Positions 53,178 through 62,747 of a stretch of DNA of 64,000 bases are shown here, one piece after another. The position numbers were made by a program, and so were the translations under genes. Position 1 is the first letter of the stretch. Every line of letters starts with the position of its first letter. This DNA is from Arthrobacter sp. ok362 (GTDB lineage: Bacteria; Actinomycetota; Actinomycetes; Actinomycetales; Micrococcaceae), in the NCBI RefSeq assembly GCF_900102785.1, contig NZ_FNGC01000011.1, positions 124,001 through 188,000 on the forward strand, given 5' to 3'. The notes beneath the pieces were generated by a model that was not told the origin of the DNA, ran no database searches, and was given only the letters and a program-made list of their open reading frames with translations.

Positions 53178-53268
53178 TGGAGCACTACTCACCATTGTCC
53201 TGTTCGCTGCTAGCCAGAATCGTCTCGTTGCCTGCGTGGCTGCGGGGGAGTGGGAAGGAATGACATTG

Positions 53269-53508
53269 ATGCTCGATCCACATGCAAGATCAGACGGCAC
53301 TAGCCCGAACGTCGGACGCTTCGGAGCCGCCATCCTGGATACGCCGGCCCTTGACGGCGCCGTGCGAAACGGTGTGCTGCTCGAGACCTACTCAAACTCA
53401 CCAGTCTGCTCGCCCTCCTGCGCAATGGATCGTCAGCCGTCAGGCGGGGCAAAGAACGTTGCAGCCTTGCGCGTCCTCCCGATCGAACAGGAACAGACGT
53501 GCCTCTGA
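53269..53508 (+). CDS. Small ORF overlapping the GH92 start
   Basis: 79 codons from ATG 53269, which has GGAAGGA nine bases upstream. The peptide (MLDPHARSDGTSPNVGRFGA and onward) matches no family I recognise. Its last codons overlap GTG 53499 of the GH92 gene by 10 bp, so it may couple or attenuate translation. It could also be the frame-shifted remnant of a longer GH92 N-terminus. Confidence 0.4.
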   Translation: MLDPHARSDGTSPNVGRFGAAILDTPALDGAVRNGVLLETYSNSPVCSPSCAMDRQPSGGAKNVAALRVLPIEQEQTCL

Positions 53509-56500
53509 CCCTTCACACCGCCCAGGGTCCTACTGACCCGCCTGCCTCGCAGCCGCTTCATGGCTTGGAACCGGGCCCCGTGCTGAAGTACCGGGTGGAG
53601 GGTGAGACCAAACTGACGGTGCTGCGTGCACCGATCACGATCCTGTTCGACGAAAGTGCGGCGATCCTGCCTTCCAGCGAGCTGCGGTACGATGTGTTTC
53701 CCCTGCTTGATTCCGAGCGCACCAACATCCGTGATGCTTATGCGGCCACAGCAGTCGCGATCGATCTCGTCTTCCGTGACGGCACGACTCTCTCTGGCCT
53801 GGACGCGGTGGACCAGCACTCTGTCGCCGTCGATCCGATTGCACAATACGATTCGAAAACAATTCAGGCTTCACAGTGGAACCGAAAACGCGTTGCCCTC
53901 GACGCGGCGGTGGGCAAGCAGCTGGAGCGTGCCGAGCTCGTAGTCGCAACTCGATCGTCATCAGACGGCAGCTTCGATTTCGAAGGCTTCATCGGCACAG
54001 CGACGATCGAGCCGACACCGCCCGAACCGGTGGCTCCCATCGACTGGGTTCGAACAACCCGCGGATCCCATTCCTCATTTACCTATTCGCGCGGCAACAC
54101 GGTGCCTCTGGTCGCCGTGCCGCACGGCGGCGTGTTCGGGGCTCCGATGACAGACGCGCGCACAACTGACTGGACCTATACCTACGCCGCACACAACCGG
54201 GAAGACGGGCGCCCTGCCATCCAGGCCCTGGCCACATCTCACGTCCCCAGCCCTTGGATCCAGGATCGCGGAGTGTTCCAGATCATGCCATCCGGTGGCG
54301 CGGAACCCATCTTCGATGCACGCCTAAGGGCGCTCGGGTTCGACCACCACTCGGAGACCGATCGCCCCCACCGCTATTCCGTGGCACTGGACGGGGGCAT
54401 CCGGGCGGAAGTCACTGCCGGCATGTGGTCTGTCTTCGTGAGACTGACCTTCCCCGGCAGCACAGGATGGTTCGTTGTCGACCAGGTCGATGAGAACGGT
54501 GGTCTGGAGCTGCCCACTCCCACCGGCACCCCCACCATGACCGGCTTTGTGGACGGATCCGACGAGAGCCCGCGGATGTTCGTCTTCGCGACGATCGACA
54601 GGCCGGTGCTGGATGTCCGTCGGGATGGTGACTCCAAGGTCCGGGGAGCGGTTTGCGTGGCGCTCGACGAAACTCAGAGTGTGACCATCGCCATCAGCAC
54701 TTCTTTTCTGAGTACTGGGCAAGCTGCCCGCAACCTGGCCTTCGACCTCGAGGGCGCGGAGGCGAGTGTCTCGAAGCGTCATGGGGCATTTGATGCCATC
54801 GCAGCATCTGCGGAAGGCCAGTGGAGCGAACGACTTGCGATCGTCGAGGTGGACGGCGCGACCACAGACCAGCGCACGACCGTTGCATCGTCGCTCTATC
54901 GGCTGTTCCTCTACCCGAACACCGCCTCAGAGAATGTCGGAACCCAGGCCCAGCCGCGTTACCGGTATGCAAGTCCTTTCCATGGCCTCGAAAGCCCCCA
55001 CACCCCGACCGAGACGGGCCTCCGTCTCGTCGACGGCACCCTCAGCGTCAACAACGGATTCTGGGACACATATAGAACGGTCTGGCCAGCACTGGGCCTC
55101 CTCCGCCCCGACGAAGCGGGAAAACTGCTCGACGGGTTCGTGCAGCACTATAGGGACGGTGGCTGGACAAGCCGGTGGACGGCACCTGGACCGGTCGACA
55201 ACATGACCGGAACTACCAGTGATGTCATCTTCGCCGACGCGATCAAATCCGGCCTCACAGGACTGAACGCACTGGACGCCTACGACTCGGCCCTTCACAA
55301 CGCAACCGTCGTATCCAGCGATCCCCGGGTGGGACGAAAAGGAGTGCGCTCTCAGACCTTCCGCGGCTTCACCGACACCCGTGTGTCAGAAGGAATGTCG
55401 TGGACGATCGACTCCGCGATCAATGATTACGGAATCGGGCATCTCGCGCTTCACCTACAGAACACGCTTCCCCCCGATCATCCACGACTCGAAAGCCTGG
55501 CAGCTGACGCGCAATATTACTCTGCCCGCGCCGCCCGATACATAACAGTTTTCGATGAACGAATCGGCTTCTTTCAAGGCCGGAACGACGATGGTACCTG
55601 GCGGGTCCCGGACACCAGCGACTACGACCCCGCCCAGTGGGGTTATGACTACACGGAGACAAACGGATGGGGAACCGCATTCACCGCTCCCCATGACGGC
55701 ACCGGCTTGGCAACGCTGCACGGCGGACCCGCCGCTCTTGAAGAAAAGCTCGACCTTTTCTTCGCCACTCCAGAGACCGGCCGCAACAACGTCAAAGGCA
55801 GCTACGACATCACGATCCACGAGATGGCCGAGGCACGGGATGTCCGCATGGGCATGCTCGGACTGTCGAACCAGCCCGCGCACCACATCCCCTTCATGTA
55901 CGCGTTCACTGGCGCCCACCACAAGACCCAGGCAATAGTCAGCGAGGCGCTGCGCCGCCTCTTCCTCGGATCCGAAATCGGCCAGGGATATCCTGGCGAC
56001 GAAGACAACGGCGAAATGAGCGCCTGGTATCTCTTCGCCGCGCTCGGTTTTTATCCGCTGGTTCCAGTCTCAGGCCGATTTGTTCTCACCACACCGCTGT
56101 TCGAAGAAGCCCGCGTGCGGCTGCCTCTCGGACGCGTCCTCACCGTACGGCGCAAAGGAAATCCTGACGACTACTACGTAGCAGGCGTGACTGTAGACGG
56201 AGAACCTTGGCACGAGATTGAGATAGCGCGCGAGCGGCTCCTGAAAGGTCCCACGATCGTGGTCACTACGTCGTCTGAGCCCACCCGGTGGGCATCCGGC
56301 ACCGTGCCGACTTCGCATACTCCGGAAGGGCAGCGTCCCCGCACGAGGCTCGACAAGACCTCGCCAGCCATGGCAGCTAAGGGAGCCGCAACAGCGACGG
56401 CGGTCTCGGGCGATGCAGCAGATATGTTCGACGATATCGGTGAGCACATTCTCGTACTCGAGCCGGGCGGTTCCGTTTGCTATACATTCGAGAAAGTCAC

Positions 56501-56753
56501 CCCGGTCGGGCTTTACACCGTGACGTCCGCGATGGCGGCCAAAGCATCATGGCGCGTGGAAGGTTCTGAGGCCCTCTCCGGGGACGGCTGGCACCCGCTC
56601 GATGAACAGACAAATGCAACATTCACCTGGGCAGGCCAAACCCGCCCATTCATCGCCAAGCCGGACGTGCTGCCGGGCGGTATCCGGCGCGTGCGGCTTG
56701 TCGCCACAGCCGCCCTCGACTTGATGCAGATCGAGATACTCGCAGACTCATGA
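53499..56753 (+). CDS. GH92 family alpha-mannosidase-like glycoside hydrolase
   Basis: 1084 aa. Residues 1-170 form an NPCBM/discoidin-like beta domain (RYDVFPLLDSERT, AVAIDLVFRDGTTLSGLDAVDQH). The GH92 catalytic part follows, with the general-acid region TIHEMAEARDVRMGMLGLSN and the base region GYPGDEDNGEMSAWYLFAAL. The family removes alpha-linked mannose with calcium, by inversion. No signal peptide is visible, so it acts in the cytoplasm on imported oligosaccharides. Start GTG with CAGGAA upstream. A further C-terminal beta region follows the family core. Confidence 0.9.
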   Translation: MPLTLHTAQGPTDPPASQPLHGLEPGPVLKYRVEGETKLTVLRAPITILFDESAAILPSSELRYDVFPLLDSERTNIRDAYAATAVAIDLVFRDGTTLSGLDAVDQHSVAVDPIAQYDSKTIQASQWNRKRVALDAAVGKQLERAELVVATRSSSDGSFDFEGFIGTATIEPTPPEPVAPIDWVRTTRGSHSSFTYSRGNTVPLVAVPHGGVFGAPMTDARTTDWTYTYAAHNREDGRPAIQALATSHVPSPWIQDRGVFQIMPSGGAEPIFDARLRALGFDHHSETDRPHRYSVALDGGIRAEVTAGMWSVFVRLTFPGSTGWFVVDQVDENGGLELPTPTGTPTMTGFVDGSDESPRMFVFATIDRPVLDVRRDGDSKVRGAVCVALDETQSVTIAISTSFLSTGQAARNLAFDLEGAEASVSKRHGAFDAIAASAEGQWSERLAIVEVDGATTDQRTTVASSLYRLFLYPNTASENVGTQAQPRYRYASPFHGLESPHTPTETGLRLVDGTLSVNNGFWDTYRTVWPALGLLRPDEAGKLLDGFVQHYRDGGWTSRWTAPGPVDNMTGTTSDVIFADAIKSGLTGLNALDAYDSALHNATVVSSDPRVGRKGVRSQTFRGFTDTRVSEGMSWTIDSAINDYGIGHLALHLQNTLPPDHPRLESLAADAQYYSARAARYITVFDERIGFFQGRNDDGTWRVPDTSDYDPAQWGYDYTETNGWGTAFTAPHDGTGLATLHGGPAALEEKLDLFFATPETGRNNVKGSYDITIHEMAEARDVRMGMLGLSNQPAHHIPFMYAFTGAHHKTQAIVSEALRRLFLGSEIGQGYPGDEDNGEMSAWYLFAALGFYPLVPVSGRFVLTTPLFEEARVRLPLGRVLTVRRKGNPDDYYVAGVTVDGEPWHEIEIARERLLKGPTIVVTTSSEPTRWASGTVPTSHTPEGQRPRTRLDKTSPAMAAKGAATATAVSGDAADMFDDIGEHILVLEPGGSVCYTFEKVTPVGLYTVTSAMAAKASWRVEGSEALSGDGWHPLDEQTNATFTWAGQTRPFIAKPDVLPGGIRRVRLVATAALDLMQIEILADS

Positions 56754-57069
56754 TGCGATCTCTCCGGAAGTAGGCGCGACTGGCTCGTTCACACCGATGC
56801 CAAAGCGGACCGAAGTCCGCGATGTCCCGCTCATCGCCCTGGGTTCGCCGTGCATCCCCGGTAGTCTGGTCCTGGGCGTTATTCTGTGAATATTTTTCGG
56901 ACGACTTCGGTGGAGGTGCGTGCCGGCTCTCCTGCAGCCGACGTCTGCAGGGACGTGATCGGTTGAAGAGGGGTCCACGGGCGCCGGATGTAGACCGTTT
57001 CTCTGGAGCAGTGATCCTGGCGGAGCAGGCGGGTCCATCCCTCTCCGGACGGGGCCGGCGTCAGTCGAA

Positions 57070-57094
57070 GTTACCGGCAGTGGTAACGACACCA
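57070..57094. promoter_or_regulatory. LacI-type operator 3 (GH42-like operon)
   Basis: TGGTAACGACACCA (57081-57094) matches the other sites except at two right-arm positions. It is preceded by GTTACC (57070-57075), which pairs with its own GGTAAC half-site. Confidence 0.75.
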
Positions 57095-57122
57095 TCGCAC
57101 AGAAAAAACAATTACCGGACTC

Positions 57123-57136
57123 TGGTAACGCTACCA
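57123..57136. promoter_or_regulatory. LacI-type operator 4 (GH42-like operon)
   Basis: TGGTAACGCTACCA is the best version of the consensus in the window. It lies 42 bp from operator 3 centre-to-centre, four helical turns, suiting looping by a dimeric or tetrameric LacI protein. Confidence 0.85.
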
Positions 57137-57211
57137 AAAATGTGTCAGAGTGGAGTGTCCCTGCGGTCGGCCTTGTCAACGCCGACCGCAGCCCCCGAGA
57201 GGAAGCAGCCA

Positions 57212-57295
57212 ATGAAGTCTCGAACAGCCCGCCGGAGCACCTGCGTAGCGGCGTCCGCATCAAGCTCACTCAGCCCGGAGTTGAGTGTCCTGTGA
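57212..57295 (+). CDS. Possible leader peptide overlapping the GH42-like start
   Basis: 27 codons from ATG 57212, with AGAGGAAG upstream, a stronger initiation site than that of the enzyme gene. The peptide is MKSRTARRSTCVAASASSSL plus SPELSVL. Its TGA overlaps GTG 57292 (GTGA), so ribosomes finishing here could restart on the hydrolase. It has a basic start and Ala/Ser stretch but no convincing signal peptide. Confidence 0.45.
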   Translation: MKSRTARRSTCVAASASSSLSPELSVL

Positions 57296-59382
57296 ATGAG
57301 CGGTTGGGAACGCAGATATGGCTGGAACGTGATTTGTCGAAGGACGAAACGCGCGCTCTGGTGGCCCGCGCCGCTGAGGTCGGGTTCGGGCAGCTGAGGG
57401 TCTTCCTCATCTGGCCTTGGATCCAGGCCGAGTCCCCCGATCGCTGGGACTTTGATCTGTTCGACGATGTCTTTGACGCCGCCGCCGAGCACGGAATAAA
57501 GATCAAGGCCACCCTCACAGCGAACTCCGGGCCCTGGTGGCTTGGCACGGGGTCGGTGCTGCACTCCCAGACAATGACACTGGATTCTGCCTCGCGAGGG
57601 CACATGGAGGCGTACATCGCAGCATGCGTGAAGCGTTACTCCGCCCATCCGGCGCTCGGTCAGTGGATTTTGTGGAACGAACCCATGAACCCACCTGACA
57701 ATCCGTGGGGCGACACGTTCGTCACCGACGAAGCGCGTGCACTGTGGCCGGAGGTTCTCCGCGAACAGTACGAGAACGACATTGCGGTGCTGAACAAGAG
57801 GTGGCGCAGCGGTTACACCGCATTCGATGAGGTGCCGCTGCCAAAAGACGTCATGCATCCAGCCCACAGGAACAACACCTGGCGTTCCTTCGGACCGATT
57901 CTGAGCGATTACGTCCTCCGCTCCAGAATCATCGAGAAGGAACTGGCCTGGGTCGCCGGCCAGGTCCGGGTGCACGACTCCCGGACCCCGCTCTGCGCCA
58001 ACCCCTGCCAGTCGTTGTACAACCACGCAGAGGCCGGATACAACCTGCAGAACATCGCCAAGACTGTCGATGTTCTCGGCGCCACATTCCACGCCCCGTG
58101 GAGCTTCGGATTCGCCCAGCGCGACACACACACGCCTCTGGTCATTGCCGGTACGACCCTTCTGCAGAACGTACCGGGAAAGCACGGCGTCGAGGTCACC
58201 GAAGCGCAGACCGGAAATACGCACTACGCCGGTCATACCCCGCTCGGTGTATCGCACTCCCAGATTGCAGCAACGTATCTCGCCCCGCTTCTCGTCGGCG
58301 CGCAATCGGTCACCGGCTGGTGCTTCAACACCAGGGCGCAGGACTTTGAGGCCGGGGAATGGGGCCTGCTGGACGATGACGATCAGATCGGAGACCGGGC
58401 ACGCGCCGTCACCCGGGTGGCAAAATGTCTTGACCGGTTGGAAAATACCGCGGGGGACTGGACAGCGGCGCCACCAGCGGCACTTGTGCTGACGTCCGAG
58501 CAGTCCCAAGCGGTAGAGTTCGCGTTCTCCCAGGTCGGCGACAGCTCGTTCAACCGCGGTGCCGACGCCGCCCCACAGGCAGCGGGGCTCCTCACCGCGG
58601 AGCTGCTTCGATCCGGCGTGCAAGCCGGAATGATGCCGGTCTCAGGCGTGAATGATGACACCAGGGCGGATGTCATTATCGCTTCCCACATTGCCGCCTG
58701 GAGTGAAGACTTCGGCAGGCAATTGCTGTCCCTGGCCCACAACGGCGCCACGGTCGTAGTTGACGGACTCAGTGGTGAGTTTGACCTTGACGCAAAGCTG
58801 CACCGACCCTGGCCCGGAGGCATGGCCGGCACCGTAGGGGCCAGAAGCCGCGGCCTGGAAACCGCCCACGACGGAACCACCAAATATCCCGCTCAACTGT
58901 TCGGGCAGACCGTCGGATATTTCGCAGGTGTGCGCGACGAGCTGGAATTCACCGATGAAACCTGGACACCTTTGACAGATCCGGTCTTCGCCGAAGACGG
59001 AACGCCTGTTGCGTGGGAACGTAGCTGGGGCGCCGGCAAGTTGCTGTTCGTGGCAGCGTCGCTGGCTAATACGATCCTCGACCCCGACGCCGGGACGGCT
59101 GCGGTCAACGCGATCCTCCGACACGCGACCACTGGTGTGCCCCGCCCATGCCGGCCCCTCAGTGCGCACACGGTCCTGTTGACGGTCAACGGAGAGCGCG
59201 GCCCGGTTTGGGGAATCTTCGCTCCGGCGATAAGCGACCGCGGAGGTCGGCAGATCCAACTCCAGCTGCGTCCCGGAACGTATCTGGATATCTGGACGGA
59301 AGCCGAACACCGGGTAGGACCGGACGGCATGCTAAAGCTCTCTGCCCCCGACGGCATTGCCCTCATCACCGAACTCCTCTGA
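57292..59382 (+). CDS. GH42-like glycoside hydrolase (beta-galactosidase type)
   Basis: 696 aa. The barrel has RLGTQIWLERDLSKDETRAL at the N-terminus, acid/base Glu in GQWILWNEPMNP and a likely nucleophile in HGVEVTEAQTGN. Residues about 400-600 form a trimerisation-like Rossmann domain, and a short beta domain ends the protein. GTG 57292 was chosen because it is coupled to the leader ORF and the family core begins at once; GTG 57142 abuts operator 4 and is unlikely to be transcribed. Cytoplasmic; the linkage cut is not certain, beta-mannosides or beta-galactosides both possible. Confidence 0.82.
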   Translation: MNERLGTQIWLERDLSKDETRALVARAAEVGFGQLRVFLIWPWIQAESPDRWDFDLFDDVFDAAAEHGIKIKATLTANSGPWWLGTGSVLHSQTMTLDSASRGHMEAYIAACVKRYSAHPALGQWILWNEPMNPPDNPWGDTFVTDEARALWPEVLREQYENDIAVLNKRWRSGYTAFDEVPLPKDVMHPAHRNNTWRSFGPILSDYVLRSRIIEKELAWVAGQVRVHDSRTPLCANPCQSLYNHAEAGYNLQNIAKTVDVLGATFHAPWSFGFAQRDTHTPLVIAGTTLLQNVPGKHGVEVTEAQTGNTHYAGHTPLGVSHSQIAATYLAPLLVGAQSVTGWCFNTRAQDFEAGEWGLLDDDDQIGDRARAVTRVAKCLDRLENTAGDWTAAPPAALVLTSEQSQAVEFAFSQVGDSSFNRGADAAPQAAGLLTAELLRSGVQAGMMPVSGVNDDTRADVIIASHIAAWSEDFGRQLLSLAHNGATVVVDGLSGEFDLDAKLHRPWPGGMAGTVGARSRGLETAHDGTTKYPAQLFGQTVGYFAGVRDELEFTDETWTPLTDPVFAEDGTPVAWERSWGAGKLLFVAASLANTILDPDAGTAAVNAILRHATTGVPRPCRPLSAHTVLLTVNGERGPVWGIFAPAISDRGGRQIQLQLRPGTYLDIWTEAEHRVGPDGMLKLSAPDGIALITELL

Positions 59383-59465
59383 AGTAAAGCGGACGGGCCA
59401 GACCCGGTACGTCCACCTGGCACCGCAGAACATATGCCTGCACCCCACGCGAAAAGGAAGAAACC

Positions 59466-60725
59466 ATGAAACACTCACGCACGCTTGCAGCGGCAGCAGC
59501 GACGCTGCTGATGGCAACCGCAGGGCTCACCGCCTGCTCAACAGGGGGGTCGCCCTCCTCGGCATCCTCCGAAGGGCAGACGATTAACGTCCTGGGGTAC
59601 CAGCCGATTCCGCAGGAAATCCTGGACGATTTCAAGACCAAGACCGGAATCACCGTCAAGCTCGATCGCCAGGGAGGCGGGGACTTTGCCCAGATCCTCC
59701 AGTCCCGGGTCTCGGCGAAGGCCGATATCGATGTCCTGAACGTTCGGGCCGGAGCGGAATTCAACAAATACGCCAAGGCCAACAGCTTCGAAGACCTTTC
59801 CGGCCAGGGCTTACTGAACAATGTTGATGAAATCGGCCTTGAGCCCGGCAAGGTCGACGGCAAGACTTACGGCTACTCGCAGAGTTCCTACGTCACCGGC
59901 GTCTTCTACAACAAGAACATCTTCAATAAGCTCGGGATCCAGGTACCGACGAGCTGGGACGAACTCACGGCCGCAGCCGCCAAGATCAAAGCGGCAGGAA
60001 CCGCTCCGTTCGTCTTCACCGCAGCGGACGCCTGGACCAACCAGTACTTCTACCACAACGCAATTGCCGTCTACGCCAAGGAACACCCCACCTTCATGGA
60101 GGACCTGGCAACCGGAAAAGCAAAGTGGCAGGACAACACCCTCTTTACAAAGCAGGTTCAGCGGTTCCAGGACCTCGTCAAAAAAGACTACTTCGTCCCC
60201 GGCGCCAACAGCCTGCCTGGCCAGGAAGGACAGAACATGTTCGCCTCCGGCAAGGCGGCCATGTATCTGATGGGAACCTGGACTCTGTCCAGCCTGACAC
60301 CCGCCGGATTCGAAATGGGCATGTTCCCGCTGCCCATCAATGACGCCGGACAACCGCCTGCCCCCGCATCGTCACTCGCCGACAACATGTACACCGTCAC
60401 CTCATGGTCCAAGAAGAAGGACGCGGCCCTGAAGTTCCTTGACTTCATGACCCAGAAGGAATCCGCGACCAAGTACTCCGAGGCGAACAAGAACGCAAGC
60501 ACCATCAAGGGCGCCACCGGGAACTTCTCCCCGTACCAGGCGGACAGCGATGCGCTCACCAAGACCGCGGCGCCGTACCCGACGAACATGGGTCCGTCCG
60601 TGAACGGCACCGGACCGGGCATCCTCGGTGACATCATCGCCGGCACCGCCAGCGCGGACGACGCGGTCAAGAAGTTCCAGTCGCTCCAGGACGACGACAA
60701 CCAGACCGACTACAACACCCCCTAA
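59466..60725 (+). CDS. Extracellular sugar-binding lipoprotein of an ABC importer
   Basis: 419 aa, solute-binding protein family 1. A lipoprotein signal peptide ends at the lipobox LTAC (Cys25), so it is anchored outside the membrane. Later segments such as SQSSYVTGVFYNKNIFNKLG and GKAAMYLMGTWTLSSL are typical of oligosaccharide binders. AAAAGGAAG precedes ATG 59466. It lies 83 bp after the GH42-like gene and would collect glycans for the two hydrolases. Confidence 0.93.
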   Translation: MKHSRTLAAAAATLLMATAGLTACSTGGSPSSASSEGQTINVLGYQPIPQEILDDFKTKTGITVKLDRQGGGDFAQILQSRVSAKADIDVLNVRAGAEFNKYAKANSFEDLSGQGLLNNVDEIGLEPGKVDGKTYGYSQSSYVTGVFYNKNIFNKLGIQVPTSWDELTAAAAKIKAAGTAPFVFTAADAWTNQYFYHNAIAVYAKEHPTFMEDLATGKAKWQDNTLFTKQVQRFQDLVKKDYFVPGANSLPGQEGQNMFASGKAAMYLMGTWTLSSLTPAGFEMGMFPLPINDAGQPPAPASSLADNMYTVTSWSKKKDAALKFLDFMTQKESATKYSEANKNASTIKGATGNFSPYQADSDALTKTAAPYPTNMGPSVNGTGPGILGDIIAGTASADDAVKKFQSLQDDDNQTDYNTP

Positions 60726-61669
60726 TGACACGGTTAACAGTGGACGCCCGTCCAGCCGTGAGCCGCAAGGGCAGTGCGCCCTTGCGGCCCCGGCGGCGGA
60801 TCAGGTTCGAATGGTCCTTCGTGCTCCTGGCGCTACCCGCGCTCCTGGTCTACCTCGGCTTTCTCATCGGGCCGGTAATCGCCGGATTCTATTTCTCCTT
60901 CACCCGCTGGGACGGCATTAATCCGCCGAAGTGGATCGGAATCGACAACTTCGTGAAAATGGCCGGCGACCGGAAGTATGCTGCCGCGCTCGCGCACACC
61001 CTGATCTTCACCGCTGTCATCGTCGCTGGCCAGGTCGGGGTGGGCCTCGGGTTGGCCCTGCTGCTCAACCGTGCCAGACGCGGCGTCGCCTTCATGCGCG
61101 GAGTCTTCTTCGCGCCGGCCCTGATGAGCACAGCCGTCATCGCACTGATCTGGGGGTTCATGTACAGCCCAGCCGTAGGGCTTCTGGGAAAGTTCGCCGA
61201 AGCGACCGGACTCGGCGGTACCTTTCTCAGGGACGTGCTGGGCAACCAACAAAGCGCGCTCCTGGGCGTTAGCGTCGTGGTCATCTGGCAGTTTGCCGGG
61301 TACATGATGATCATCTTCCTCGCCGGGCTCAAGAACATCCCTCAGGAAGTCTATGAAGCGGCCGCCATCGACGGGGCCCACGGTGCACGCCAGTTCAGGT
61401 CCATCACCTGGCCCCTGCTTGCCCCCTCTGTCTCGATCGCGGTCCTGATCTCGCTGGCGGGAAACCTGAAGCTCTTCGATCAGGTGTATCTGATGACGGG
61501 CGGCGGCCCCGCCGGAGCCACCGAAACGGTAGGTACGTTGATCTACCAAACCGCCTTCCTGAATTCCAACTACGGCTATTCCGTGGCCCAGTCGGTGGTC
61601 CTTACCGTACTCATCGTCCTGGTCGTACTGTCCCGGCGCTGGCTAACATCGAGGAGAACCCAGGAATGA
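60725..61669 (+). CDS. Sugar ABC transporter permease, MalF type
   Basis: 314 aa with six predicted helices and the EAA loop EVYEAAAIDGAHGARQF that contacts the ATPase. A CUT1 inner-membrane subunit. The ATG shares one base with the stop of the binding-protein gene (TAATG), so translation is coupled. Confidence 0.93.
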   Translation: MTRLTVDARPAVSRKGSAPLRPRRRIRFEWSFVLLALPALLVYLGFLIGPVIAGFYFSFTRWDGINPPKWIGIDNFVKMAGDRKYAAALAHTLIFTAVIVAGQVGVGLGLALLLNRARRGVAFMRGVFFAPALMSTAVIALIWGFMYSPAVGLLGKFAEATGLGGTFLRDVLGNQQSALLGVSVVVIWQFAGYMMIIFLAGLKNIPQEVYEAAAIDGAHGARQFRSITWPLLAPSVSIAVLISLAGNLKLFDQVYLMTGGGPAGATETVGTLIYQTAFLNSNYGYSVAQSVVLTVLIVLVVLSRRWLTSRRTQE

Positions 61670-62520
61670 CGGCCGTAGCAGCAGAACAAGCCCGGACCCG
61701 GCGGCCGCTCCGCTCTGTCCTGATTTTCGTGGTCCTGGCGGTAGCGCTCGGCGCCGTCATATTTCCAACCGCTTTGATGTTCCTAACGTCCCTGAAATCC
61801 CAGGCCGAGGTCTACGCGAACCCCATCGCGTTACCGGGGGAGCTGCAATGGGGGAACTTCACACGGGCGTGGACGGTCGGCGACGTGCCCCTGCGGGCCC
61901 GTAACAGCATTATTGTGACGATCACCAGCGTCGTGCTCAGCTCCATCATCGGCGCCGGAGCCGGTTACGTGTGTGCGCGTATCAAGCCACGGCGCCTCGG
62001 CATCATGCTGACCGGTCTATTCGCATTCGGGCTCTTCATCCCGGTGCAGAGCGGCCTGGTGCCGCTGTTCGTTGAGATGCAAGCTCTCGGGCTGCTTGGC
62101 ACCCTGGTGCCCATGATCATCGTCAACGCTGCGCTGCAGCTTCCACTGTCGGTGGTTATCTTTGCAGCGTTCTTTGGCGCCCTCCCGATCGAGGTCGAAG
62201 AATCGGCCTCCATCGATGGAGCCGGCAGGCTCCGCACATTGTTCGCGATCGTCATGCCCCTGGCACGGCCGGCAGTAGCCACCAACATCATTCTCGGGAC
62301 AGTCACGGTCTGGAATGACTATTTCGTGTCGCTGCTTTTCAGTACCGATCCCTCAATCCAGACCCTCCCCGTCGGACTGGCCTCGTTCAAAGTCGCCTAC
62401 ACGACCGACTGGCCTGCCACGCTCGCCTACACCTCAATGGTTGCTCTGCCTGTATTCATTCTGTACATCTTCCTGCAGCGTTACATCACCGAGGGTGTGA
62501 CGGCGGGCTCGGTGAAATAA
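61666..62520 (+). CDS. Sugar ABC transporter permease, MalG type
   Basis: 284 aa with six helices and the EAA loop VEESASIDGAGRLRTLFAIV. It pairs with the upstream permease, overlapping it by 4 bp. No ATPase gene follows; in actinobacteria such systems usually borrow the shared MsiK ATPase encoded elsewhere. Confidence 0.93.
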   Translation: MTAVAAEQARTRRPLRSVLIFVVLAVALGAVIFPTALMFLTSLKSQAEVYANPIALPGELQWGNFTRAWTVGDVPLRARNSIIVTITSVVLSSIIGAGAGYVCARIKPRRLGIMLTGLFAFGLFIPVQSGLVPLFVEMQALGLLGTLVPMIIVNAALQLPLSVVIFAAFFGALPIEVEESASIDGAGRLRTLFAIVMPLARPAVATNIILGTVTVWNDYFVSLLFSTDPSIQTLPVGLASFKVAYTTDWPATLAYTSMVALPVFILYIFLQRYITEGVTAGSVK

Positions 62521-62677
62521 AGGGGACAGCAACATCGAATTGAGGCCAGGCACGCTTACGTCCGATGTGCGATCAAAGACGCCCTATCGGCACTGACGGA
62601 CGTGTCCGTAACTAAACACCGGCGACGCCGGGGATGCGTGGTTCGATGCCCCGCACAATGAAAAAGGAGAGCGAAAG

Positions 62678-62689
62678 TGGCAATTGCCA
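62678..62689. promoter_or_regulatory. Perfect 12-bp palindrome TGGCAATTGCCA
   Basis: Self-complementary site 59 bp before the ROK gene start, in a 227-bp gap after the permease gene. A possible operator for the kinase gene. An in-frame ATG at 62658 would place it inside coding sequence, so its role is uncertain. Confidence 0.35.
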
Positions 62690-62747
62690 AAGGGCCCGGG
62701 ATGCGTCTCTCGCGCGATCTCCTGTCAGAGCCCGAGGGGAGCGGCAG

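Larger units (their letters stand above)
56754..57211. other. Intergenic promoter region of the GH42/transport operon
   Basis: 458 bp. The first 300 bp show nothing I can name. The last 140 bp contain two operators and the presumed promoter of the GH42-like operon. Confidence 0.6.

Noticed and set aside
57142..57291. GTG 57142 as the GH42-like start
   Set aside because: It stands 6 bp after operator 4, too close to be downstream of a promoter there, and the added residues do not look like the family.
57145..58623. 492-codon minus-strand open frame over the GH42-like gene
   Set aside because: No recognisable motifs and no ribosome-binding site; the plus strand encodes a clear glycoside hydrolase.
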